From: Phialemonium atrogriseum
Lineage: Eukaryota; Ascomycota; Sordariomycetes; Cephalothecales; Cephalothecaceae
Direction of reading: 5' to 3'
DNA length: 64,000 nt
Assembly (NCBI RefSeq): GCF_030411735.1
Contig: NW_026848141.1
Coordinates: forward strand, 868,001-932,000
Shown: in pieces, positions 1 through 9,262 of the stretch
How the letters are laid out: each line of letters starts with the position of its first letter
How positions within the stretch are numbered: position 1 is the stretch's first letter
The notes under the pieces: generated by a model
Seen by the model: only the letters and a program-made list of their open reading frames with translations
Told to the model about the DNA's origin: nothing
Databases searched by the model: none
Program-made: the position numbers and the translations under genes

Positions 1-230
1 GGTCGTGATGTCTTGTTTGGACATACCTGGATACCACCGATGTTACCTGTGGTCAGGTAGTGGTATTTTAGTCTCAAACTACGAATATGTGGCTGCGATT
101 CCCGGTGTGAGTGATGTCGGTTTACTGCGGTGCTTGTATTGTCTCCTTTTCTTGCCCCTACGGCAACCTCGACCTTTATGTCCCTCCTTCTTCGGTCCTC
201 AGAGATACCTTCCTCCCTGACTACCTCCTC

Positions 231-260
231 CTTCCTAACCCTTCCTAACCCTTCCTAACC
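231..260 (+). repeat. three perfect decamer repeats CTTCCTAACC
   Basis: Three exact head-to-tail copies of the 10-bp unit CTTCCTAACC, followed by a degenerate TTAACCTTCT. It is pyrimidine-rich and resembles a simple satellite seed. It is not the canonical TTAGGG telomere repeat. Confidence 0.8.
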
Positions 261-1754
261 TTAACCTTCTTCCATAGAACCTTCAAATATCATCACCTTT
301 TGATCACATACAATATCAACATGATCTGAGAAAGCCCCCTTGCCTACGCGCCAGCCACGTTGTCGTAATCGCGGTAGATCTCCAAGTACAGAGCCCCATA
401 TTATTGGCTATGGCTGAGAGATCGATGATAGGGTCGTGTCCACCAGGTACAGTACTTCTGACCACCTGAGCTGCAGCAGCCATCGTCTTGTCCTGTCTTG
501 TAGCCCAACAGTTGTTCCGAGTCTGGTAGAACATGAACTGAGGGTGGCATGCCACCAGCATGATTCGCCGCAACCTAAAACGCGGGCTGTTCTCCCACCA
601 CTCCCGTTGGGCTTTTCGTCGCGGCGTTTTTTGGGCCAAAAGGAGCAACGGTGCTCCAGAACCTTGTCCTTGAATCTGAACCTCTCCGCCTTGGGGTCTT
701 CGAGGGGCAGCTTTTCCCGTGTCGGGAGCCGTGTATAGTGCGGCAACGTACGTGTGGCCTGAGCTCATCACTCCCTAGGGAGTTGACGGAAGTCGCTCTT
801 AACAGATCTGCTGAATTCGATAAGGGCTCGGATCTGGACCGGTAGAGTGTGCTCGACACATCGGGGGAGGGCATCATATGGTGCACGGTCGCACTCAGCA
901 TACTCCTTGCGTCCCGCCTCCGAAAGCCGGGAGGAGGTTCCGGGGCCTTTTAACGTCGATACCCAGGACAGGCCGTGGGTACGGCTGCATCGGGAGCCCG
1001 CTGCGTGAGGCGTTCTGGTCAGCATGCAAGTTCAACGGCTGTCTTCGGGTAGGGATACGTACAAGTGGGTGGTTCTTCTTTCGTCCGAGTTGTTTATTGC
1101 TTCTCGCTTTGGGGATCGAAGCGGCACGCGGCCCCTGTCCCTGGAGGAGGTAGGAACTCTTGTGGCCGGACACCTGGGTTGTCCTAGTAACCTGATTAGC
1201 AGATGCTATATGCATGGTATAGAGAAGTTGGGTTTGCGTGATTTACGCTTTCCTAGAGCTAATCTCAGCTATGCTAATATTAGTCCTTGCGACCTGCTTG
1301 ACTGCGATATTGTTAGCATGTATATGGCATATGCTAGACATATAGCACTTACATGCACCGGCGTGCTCAGTGCGGCAGTGCCGACGATAGCCTGGTTGAT
1401 CAATGACGACCTCTCCGCACATTGTCCTGCCTGAATAGCTGAATGCCGAGGACAGTCTCGATAGTCGCCTCTTCCGTAGCCTGCCACTTGATCTTCCGTC
1501 GAGGGAAGCGGCGGATTGGAGGGGGAGGGGTTTCTCGCTTGGCAGGCAAGCTCGCAGCTTTTTTGCCTTCTCTGCGTGAGAGAGCGCAGCGGTTGATGGC
1601 TGGTGGGATTGTCTCAAAATATGAGAATGAGGGCGATGGCTCGACAGTATGAGGAGGCGACACGATTGGGAGAGCTTGCTCCTGATTTAGCTCCAGATGG
1701 ATTCTATACTCCGTAGCTTCTTCTTCCCGACGGCCGGGGGTGTCAGTGGCAGTA

Positions 1755-1960
1755 TGGGGGACGACCAAAGGTCAAGAGGGAATCCACACTGCTGGCTAGA
1801 CCCCTTCCAATTCCTCATGGGATGCCAGTAGCAGTTGGGCGGATGACCAAAGGTCAATGAGATACTAATGAAGGACCTTTCCGTGGGCATTGGTGACGAC
1901 CAAAGGTCAAGAATGCCAGTGAAGTCGAGCCCACTAACGACGATGAAAGGTCGAGGATCC
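1755..1960. repeat. spaced GACCAAAGGTCA repeats
   Basis: A motif GACGACCAAAGGTCAA or a close variant occurs at about 1760-1775, 1841-1857, 1895-1910 and, more degenerate, 1938-1954. The spacing is irregular, about 40-80 bp. The core is a near-palindrome (TGACC-AAAGGTCA). On the minus strand it makes a repeated L-D-L-W-S-S-P-like reading, which explains the open frame there without a gene being needed. Confidence 0.55.
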
Positions 1961-2049
1961 AACCCGCTCACCCACGTTTTCGAGTAGAGGCCTGGCTGCT
2001 TGTCACCCCTCAAGGTCATCCTGTGAAATTTCGGGTGTAGGTATTAGCA

Positions 2050-2230
2050 GGCAGGCCTCTGGGTGGTTGAGAGCCCATCGGGCATCGCCCAATGGGCAAA
2101 TAAGGCCGTTTAACTTCTTGCCTAGGACGGCAGCAGGCGGTGACAGCCAAGTCGGTGGGTGGTCGTTCGCCCTACGAGCAAATAGACCTTTCAATGTCAT
2201 GCCTAGGACGGAGTTCAACGTTGGGGTTGG
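2050..2230. repeat. two-copy tandem repeat, about 81-bp period
   Basis: Two diverged copies follow each other. The shared GCCTAGGACGG lies at 2120-2130 and 2201-2211, 81 bp apart, preceded in each copy by a related GAGCAAATAG/GGGCAAATAAGG-type stretch. No function is apparent. Confidence 0.5.
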
Positions 2231-2539
2231 GAGTCACGCATTGGAATACGAGGAAAGAAATAGGTGTATATTTGTAGGGCGTCGGACGCAGGGCTGGCTC
2301 TGACACTGTCGTGGCCCGAAGCAAACGGCTTCCCTGTGAACATATGTTTAGGATTCTTTCCGACTGCTTGTCCCGTTGAACACACCAAGTCAGGATGGAT
2401 TGCCCGTCTTTCGAGCGTCTGATGCTTGATTCATGATTGTACGGGCTCATGATGGTGGCTGGGATCAAACATGGCATCGGAGACGGATTTTGTAGTTCGG
2501 AGCAAACTACCAGGTAGTCAGCTCGTGGTACGGATTACT

Positions 2540-2544
2540 GTATT
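2540..2544. repeat. target-site duplication, left copy (GTATT)
   Basis: GTATT directly precedes the left LTR and is repeated at 7710-7714 directly after the right LTR. Five base pairs is the usual duplication size for Copia integrases, so the two LTRs delimit one insertion event. Confidence 0.85.
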
Positions 2545-2786
2545 TATTCAATTACCCAGGTTCAATAGGTAGTTCATTTCTGTGGGTCCAGAAAGATCCA
2601 ATTCTTGCTGTCTGGTCTGACCCTCTACTGGCAGTAGAGGGTACTATTTAACTACGGCTATGGGGCTTCTGCCTAGCCTTTTGGCCCGTGCCCTTTGTAC
2701 CCAGTACTTTGTGTGTAGGACGCACTTTCTGGCTCCTTCCGGTTACAGGGGAATAAAGGTACCAAAGAACCTTTGGTTTTCCAACA
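2545..2786 (-). repeat. 3' LTR of the Copia element
   Basis: 242 bp, matching 7468-7709 except for two C/T differences. On the minus strand it begins TGTTGGAAAA, the usual Copia LTR opening, and ends in TGAATA instead of the usual CA. It is preceded by the polypurine tract. Confidence 0.95.
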
Positions 2787-2795
2787 CTCCCCCTA
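2787..2795 (-). other. polypurine tract of the Copia element
   Basis: The minus strand reads TAGGGGGAG directly next to the 3' LTR. This is where plus-strand DNA synthesis is primed in LTR elements. The identification rests on position and purine content. Confidence 0.75.
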
Positions 2796-2829
2796 TTGCC
2801 CTGCAACCGGGCTTCCTTTTTCTGCCTTC

Positions 2830-5800
2830 CTATTCGACGTCGATTAGTCCCAACTGGCTGACGAAGGCCTCAAATTTCGTTCTCTTGAGTGGCTTTGTGA
2901 AGCTGTCTGCTGGGTTTTCCTAGCTAGCTACGTATTCGATTACAATGTGGCTGGCGTTGACTTCCTGCTGTATGTAGTTGTAAGCCACTCTCACATGGCG
3001 CTTCTGTGCAGTCATGTCGACCTTCTCAGCCTAGGCTTTTGCTGCAAGGTTGTTAGCCTTTAGGGTGATTAGGCTAGTAAGTGGCTTGCCTACTTTTGTA
3101 AGAAAGGTGCAAATCTAAGCTGCCTTCTAGGCTGCAGAATTGAGGGCGATATATTTGGCTTTGGCAGTGCTTTAGGCTACTACCGACTAGCGTTTTGACT
3201 GCTAGGAAACCGGTCTCTTGGCTATAAAGAAGACCTACCTAGTGGTAGACTTGGCTGTATCGAGGTTGCTGGCGTAGTTGGAGTCTATAGCCTTGTAGAG
3301 GCTAAGACTAGCCAACTTGCGGTATTTGATGCTGCAGTTTTAGGTGCTGTTGAAATATCAAGCTACATGCTTGGCAGCTATAGCGTGATTTTTCAAAAGG
3401 TTTGCTATAAATTAGGCCTATAGGCAGGCTGCGTAGGCAGCGTTAGGTTGGGAAATTATTGCTAGGTATAGTGTATGACTAACAATAAAGGCGTAGTTGT
3501 GGGCCTCTTTTGCAGTAGACTTAGGGTTTTTCTAAGCTACTGCAATAGTCTTTGCAGCTAGGTCTATTAGGGTTTTTACTAGCTTTGCGTTGCCAAAACC
3601 AATCTCTATAAGTATCCTTTCTATGTAGTAATCTTGCACTAGGGTTACACCTTCTAGCGTCTAGATTACTTGCATGCTTAAAAACCATTTAGCCTTGCCA
3701 AGATCCTTGATTTCTAGGATCTTCTTGATATCTTCTACAAAAGCCTTGCCTAATTTGTTGGTAGGCGTAACAACTAGGAAGTTGTTAACGTAGGAGCTTA
3801 ATATTAGACTAGTCTTTTTGTTAATGTAGATTGCCAAGTTAGACTGTAAAGGCGTAAAGTCTAGGGTAGCTAATTCCTTGCATACCTGCATCTGCCAAGT
3901 ATAGCTAGACTGCTTTAGGCTATACAGAGAGCCTAGTAATTTGATTACTTTCTTAAGGGTGTAGCTGTATTGCATGGCTAAGTCAGGGTGGTTTTTAAAG
4001 AATTCCTAGAGTAGGTCAAATTGCTTTATAAAGACTTTTTCTTCTAGCTTTCTGTTGAGGTAGGCTAATACAAAGTCAACCTATAAGACACGCCAACTGC
4101 ATATTGCAGCTAAGGCAAATAGAATCTTCTATAAGGCAGCTTTTGCTGTAAAAGCAAAGGTCTTGTTATAGTTGATACTCTTCTGTTGAGTAAAACTCTA
4201 GGCTACCACCTAGGCTTTATACTTCTCAATAGACCTGTCCTTGGCAACCTTAGTCTTCAAAACCCACTTTGCTGTGACAAGCTTCTTAGCTTAAGCCTTG
4301 CTCTAGTTAACAAATCGGAATGTGCCTTTTCTAAGGACTACAGAGATTTCTGCATAGATAGCTTCTTTCTAGAGGTAGCTGTCAATTTAGTCAAGAGCCT
4401 TACTAACTGTCAGGAGGTTAGGATTTAGTTTGACGTTAAAAGCCTAGTTGAAGCCTAGGATATTGAAGTTGAAGGCTAAGTAATTAAAGTATGGCTTTTT
4501 AGGATCTAACTTGCAACTCTCTTTGACTACTATGCAATAGTCTTCTAGTTAAGTATTGGTCTTAGAGGTGTAAACTGCAATAATTATGTTGTTGTAGCTA
4601 ACTTCTAGGTTTAGGTCTTTGTGCTAGTAGGCTTTAAAGTTGGCGTTGGCAACCTTGTTGCCTACTTCTTTGCGCTGCTGGCTAAGTTATTGGCGCGTGT
4701 GAGGTGGCAGGGATTGGAAGACTCTAGCTGCGCCTTAGTCTTTCACAATATCTTTGTGGAAGACTATGTGAGGGGTAGTCTGAATTTGCTATAGTGGAAT
4801 ATTCTAGACAATAAAGAGGTGCTTTCTGCTGTAGCCTAGGAAGACTTCTTTGTAAGCTTTAGAGTCTAGCTTGGCTAACTTGACGCAAGTCTTTTCTAAC
4901 TTGTAAATAAAGACCTTGCAGCCTACAATATAGCATATACTGTTGTCTAGCTAGTTATTGCAGTCTAGGTAAAGTGAGTTGTACTAGGCTTAGTGCAGCG
5001 TCATCTTCTTTACTGCAGAGGTCTAGGTGCAATTGACAGTGTATACTGCAGCTTGTAAGACGTAATTCTAGAATTTGATAGGTATTTCCATTTAAATTGC
5101 AAAGCATTTTGCTACTATAGCAATAGTGCAGATCCCTTGCTTAGAGACTCTATTTTTGTACTAGTTGTATAGCGTTGACTTGGTTAGCTTAATTGCGCAG
5201 TCTGCATAGTATTAATCTATCATTGACTTTCCAAATTTGCAGCCTTTGTTGATTCGAAGCTATTGTGAGAAGTATCTAAATAGGGCAAAGAATTGGTTTA
5301 GTTGATGCTTTAGACTAGCCTAAACTCTTGACTTCTCTTTACTAAAGTTTATAAACCTTATTTGTGTTGCGTTGTTGGTAAAAAGGTAAAAACACTTATA
5401 CCTTTCCTTCAAGAGTAGTAAGATAAAACCAAGGTTACAATGAAACCCTTGGCTAGGTTGCGTCTCACGCTTTTGTAGATCCTTCGATACAACCTTTAAA
5501 GACTTTAAGAGGTTGCAGACATTGCATAGTATAGCTGCTACTTTAGCAGGGTCAAGATTGATTCCTTTTAACAGCTTGATAGTCTTGACTAGCTACTTTA
5601 GACTTAGGTAGCCTAGTTGTCAGTGCCAAAGTTAGATTATCGCCACTTTGTCAAAGGTAAGTTGCATTGCGTGACTTTGCAGGCCTTTTATAGTGCTAGC
5701 TAGTATCAAAGTTAAAGGCTTTGGCTGTCTATAGACAGTCATAAAGAAGCCTTGCTTTGGGATATCCAATTTTGTAAGGATTTTACTGTCAGAGGCTACG

Positions 5801-7317
5801 ACTTTGTTATGCTGTAAGTAGCTTCTGGCTTGGTAGAGCTGTTTGCTACTAAAGATGTTGATTGGAAAAGTAAATACATGTATAGCGTAATTCAGCACCA
5901 TTTCTACCTTCTGGCTGTCAGGGCTGACTATAGGGACAGTGGCCTTTCCAATCAGGTTAGGATAGACTATGCTGCTGCTAGTAGTGATATAAATTCGCTT
6001 CTCAAGCTTGGTGAACTAACTAGGGATATACTACTTGGTGTTGTTTACTATGTAGAGGTCTGCGCTGGTATCAAATAGCTAGCAGTTGCGTTGGGCTTTG
6101 TAAAGCGCTAGGTTAGACCTATAGTCTAGGGCTAAGAGGTTGTAGTATAGCACTAGTTGGTTGTTAGGTTTCGACTCTGCTAGACTAGGCTGCAAGACTG
6201 TAGGTCTAAATTCCAAAGCTGTAAGCTCCAAAGCAGTAAGCTTCTCCTGATCTAGGAAAGCCTTAAAATCGTCATATTCCTTTATCATACTGGCAATTGC
6301 TTCCACCTCAAAGATGCTGGCAAAGTTATACTGACTTAGGCCTTGCAAAGCCTTGGGTTTAGAAGTCTTGGTTGGCTTGGCAACGTGGCTGCTAGAGTAG
6401 GCAGGTTGGCTGTCCTTTTAGGCTTGGCACTCCTTTGCCTAGTAGCTAAATTTGCTACAATTATAGCAGCTTCCTTATTGTATAACTAAGCTATCTTTTC
6501 GCTTCTTTAAAGTCAAATCGTTAGGTTTACTAGTAGAGTTAAGGGCTTTTTTGCCTCCCTTGTTGCTGCCCTTTTTATTAGTCTTCTAACCTAGGCATTG
6601 CCTAACGGCAAGGTTTTTCGTCTCCTTAGTGATCTTCTTGATCTATACCTTGTCTAAGAGGTCTTTCTGAATCTTAGGTAGGGTAGGTAGGTTAGGAAGC
6701 CTTTGAAGGTTCTATTGCTGCGCAAACCATTCCTTCATAGAATCGCAGGTTCCTATTAGAAATTGCATGACAGCCTAATCTTTGCAAATGGGAGCTTTGG
6801 CGTTTGCCAGGTTAAAGATGAGGTTGTTGTATGTGGTGATGTAGGTCTAGAGGTTGCCTTTGTAGGTAAGGCGTAAGAGAGCTTCAAATAGCTCTTGCTT
6901 GTAGACTAGGCTAGTAGACTAGTAATATTGATCGAATTTTGCGACCATTTCCAGCCTAAATTTGATGCCCTGAATGACTGTAGTTTGCATAGGTTTGATG
7001 GTCGCTTGTATTATGGCTCCCAACTTAAGGTCGTCAAGGCGTATGAAGGTATAGCCTTTCTCATAGCCTGACGCTTCCAAGGTAATCATTAGGGACTCTC
7101 TCTAAGCCATGTAGTTGGAGAGGCCCTTCAGGTAGGACTCCTTGGGGATCTTGAATCCTCCGTCGATCCAGTCGAGGGCGGCGGAGGTTGGGAGAGCTGG
7201 CTTCTGCAGCTCTGGTGATTCGGAAGTCGTAGATGCCGATGAGGGCTGGCCCTCTTCTGCCTTGGGGGTCAGGCCTTTGCCAGAATCGACGGCTTTCCCT
7301 TTGCCGCGGGGCGCCAT
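2830..7317 (-). pseudogene. Copia gag-pol polyprotein, dead by many in-frame stops
   Basis: A single frame of 1496 codons runs from ATG at 7317 to TAG at 2830 with no net frameshift. It is interrupted by about 40 TAG, 14 TAA and 2 TGA (hand count). Recognisable parts are a gag region; a CCHC zinc knuckle at 6427-6468 (its His codon now Tyr, followed by TAG); a DTSAD protease-like site near 6040; the LWH...LGY pre-integrase motif near 5600; the reverse transcriptase core around 3780-4090, with Y-V-N-N at 3781-3792 in place of the family's Y-V-D-D; and the RNase H end with ADSFTK near 2900. Stops and substitutions are explained by C-to-T or G-to-A changes (Gln to stop, His to Tyr, Asp to Asn, Glu to Lys), as expected of repeat-induced point mutation. 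Confidence 0.93.
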
Positions 7318-7455
7318 CGTGACGTTCGCGCGGTGTCAGGGGTGTAAGTGGTGATAGCTTCCCTTCTGGGGAGCGTTTGGTTGCGTTGGCAGGCGTAGTC
7401 AGCCTTGCGCTTGGTTGATCCTCAGCCTTGCGTATCAGGTGACTAGACACGTGCC

Positions 7456-7467
7456 GGGCTCATAACC
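7456..7467 (-). other. primer-binding site, initiator-Met tRNA type
   Basis: The plus strand reads GGGCTCATAACC, which is the anticodon arm sequence of eukaryotic initiator methionine tRNA, immediately inside the 5' LTR. The element's RNA would therefore pair with an internal half-tRNA fragment, a priming mode known for Copia elements. The site is intact. Confidence 0.85.
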
Positions 7468-7709
7468 TATTCAATTACCCAGGTTCAATAGGTAGTTCAT
7501 TTCTGTGGGTCCAGAAAGATCCAATTCTTGCTGTCTGGTCTGACCCTCTACTGGCAGTAGAGGGTACTATTTAACTACGGCTACGGGGCTTCTGCCTAGC
7601 CTTTTGGCCCGTGCCCTTTGTACCCAGTACTTTGTGTGTAGGACGCACTTTCTGGCTCCTTCTGGTTACAGGGGAATAAAGGTACCAAAGAACCTTTGGT
7701 TTTCCAACA
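7468..7709 (-). repeat. 5' LTR of the Copia element
   Basis: 242-bp direct copy of 2545-2786 with two C/T differences. It would supply the promoter for element transcription leftward. CpA and TpG dinucleotides remain common here, unlike in the internal coding region. Confidence 0.95.
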
Positions 7710-7714
7710 GTATT
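7710..7714. repeat. target-site duplication, right copy (GTATT)
   Basis: GTATT directly after the right LTR matches the left copy at 2540-2544. Confidence 0.85.
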
Positions 7715-7734
7715 AATAAAGGAGATTGTCTCCG

Positions 7735-7910
7735 CGGTCAGGTACAGTTAGGAATTCGGGCAGGGGCAGTTAGGTATTCGGGCAGGGACATTCAGCTATT
7801 CAGGCAGGGACATTTAACTACTAGGGCAGGGCATTTGACTAGCCGTCGCTGTCGCTATTGCTAAAGCACTCTTGCTGTCGTCGTCTCTGTTGCCATCGCC
7901 ATTGCCCAGT
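7735..7910. repeat. ATTCGGGCAGGGGCA minisatellite block, copy 1
   Basis: Four to five diverged units of about 25 bp built on TATTCGGGCAGGGGCAGTTA are followed by a shared tail (TTTGACTAGCCGTCGCTGTC, then CTCTTGCTGTCGTCGTCTCT). The same block with the same tail recurs at 8690-8860, so this is a dispersed or duplicated repeat rather than a lone minisatellite. Confidence 0.7.
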
Positions 7911-8133
7911 ACCGACTCCAAAACAACCGGCAGCGCCGAAACCGGTGATACAATATTGATAAACCCAAACCCCACCGTCCAACTCCCACCTGCAAAGGCC
8001 ATGGTCAATTGATGTGTCAAAGTTCGACACACCAAGATGATCGAAGTCGTGTCGCCATATCATCTGTGTATTGGACCTGCTTGGACGATGCTATAGCGGA
8101 TAGCCGTCACCCCCCAAGTGGAGAGACATCCGC

Positions 8134-8510
8134 GTGATCTGGTATAACATTTCAAGTGGGACTGAAGGCAAGTTGGTGCAAGAACAACTGTTTGCACTTA
8201 GCAGTTTTAGTTTGGGCAGATGTCAAGACACGTACGTCGATAAGTGGTTGTTGGCGCTTTACGCTCGTCATACGCCCGACATCGTCAAACAACCCGCATC
8301 CGACCTTGCCGTCGATGGCATAGAGGACCTCATCGTTGTCAGGCAAAGCCCCGCCGTTTCGTAATACGCAATTAAAGCGTCGATATCTGCTTCACAGTCG
8401 GGGTTACCGGGCTTTAGAAGAAGCAGGCGGCGTACGCGACAGTCTCGCATGTCGCGGTCTGTCTGTATAGGCATCGTGGTTATGTGACCGATCGTTGGCT
8501 CCATCAGTCG
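8134..8510 (-). pseudogene. unrecognised relic coding sequence
   Basis: Two overlapping minus-strand frames (8268-8504 and 8152-8346) read like consecutive pieces of one protein joined by a frameshift near 8340. The first has a hydrophobic start (V-R-R-L-L-L-L-K-P-G), the second an acidic P-D-N-D-E-V-L-Y-A-I-D-G stretch. The arrangement faintly recalls the start of fungal HET domains, but the diagnostic motifs are not visible, so I do not assign it. The clean ends, the start codon and any introns are unknown. Confidence 0.25.
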
Positions 8511-8689
8511 GGACAGAGAAGAAGAGTAGATGAGTCAGGCTGAGGAGAAATATCTAAGGGCTAGGATTGATTGACGTGGTGTTGGATGTGCGTGTCGTGT
8601 CCCGACTAGAGACTTCCTTAAGTTTGAGCTTGAGTTTGAGCTTGAGTCCATGACATCGAAATTGAGAGTTTAAGGTTGAGGTTGTCTCC

Positions 8690-8935
8690 GTGGGCAGGGG
8701 AATTTAGTTATTCGGGCAGGGGCATTTAAGTATTCGGGTAGGGGCATTTAATTATTGAGGCAAGGGTATTTGGCTAGCCGTCTCTGTCGCCATTGCTAAA
8801 ACACTCTTGCTGTTGTCGTCTCTATAGAGGTACCTTTGTTGTCGCCATCGACATTGCTATCGCAGACGCAACTGCCCAAGGAATTTTGGCAGCACAGACC
8901 CCCTGCCCGAATAGCCAACTGCCCCTGCCCGCGAA
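8690..8935. repeat. minisatellite block copy 2 with an inverted end
   Basis: 8690-8860 repeats the block seen at 7735-7910 in the same direction (GGGCAGGGGCATTTAAGTATTC units, then TTTGGCTAGCCGTCTCTGTC). At 8899-8931 the unit reappears in reverse complement (CCCCTGCCCGAATAGCC and CCCCTGCCCG). The inverted copy makes the right part able to fold back. A TTGAGC/TTGAGT simple repeat lies just before it at about 8620-8650. Confidence 0.65.
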
Positions 8936-9262
8936 GCAGCCTTGCCACGTGCTTGCTTAGCAAAGTGCTTGCAGTCACCATTTTAATTTGGTCCGTGCAC
9001 CCTTACATTTTTGTTCGGGGACTCTCTTCATCCTAATCGTGGCAAGCACGAACAACGGCATATACGACCACACAATAGGTCCCGTAGCCTGCCACAGCGC
9101 ATGTCCAGGCCCAGAGCCAACATCTAACGTTGGAAGCTGCAAGCTTCTGGCCAACCCTCCTCCATACATACGGCTTCTTATTTTAGACGTGGAGCTCACC
9201 AAACTTTCCTTCTTCGTTGGTTGACTGTCTTTACTATCGCACCTTCTATTTTCTCTCCCGCC

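Larger units (their letters stand above)
1..2539. other. repeat-rich stretch without a supported gene
   Basis: I see no convincing gene here. Open frames on both strands are short, overlap each other and show no recognisable domain. The stretch holds three perfect CTTCCTAACC decamers, four spaced copies of a GACCAAAGGTCA-like motif, and a two-copy tandem repeat around 2050-2230 marked by GCCTAGGACGG. It ends at the target-site duplication of the Copia element. Decayed mobile DNA is the likeliest content, but that is inference. Confidence 0.5.
2545..7709 (-). mobile_element. full-length Copia-type LTR retrotransposon, inactivated
   Basis: A 5165-bp element lies in minus orientation, bounded by 242-bp direct LTRs and a 5-bp GTATT duplication. 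Read on the minus strand the order is LTR, primer-binding site, one gag-pol frame (protease, integrase, reverse transcriptase, RNase H), polypurine tract, LTR. That order, with integrase before reverse transcriptase, is diagnostic of Copia rather than Gypsy. The internal part is AT-richer than its neighbours and carries about 56 in-frame stops, so it cannot encode its own enzymes. The two LTRs differ by only two C/T changes, at about 2660 versus 7583 and in the CTTCCGG/CTTCTGG position. Confidence 0.95.

Noticed and set aside
2830..7317. TAG reassigned to glutamine in the Copia frame
   Set aside because: About two dozen CAG codons remain, TAA and TGA stops also occur, and His-to-Tyr, Asp-to-Asn and Glu-to-Lys changes accompany the stops. 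Transition mutagenesis explains all of them together.
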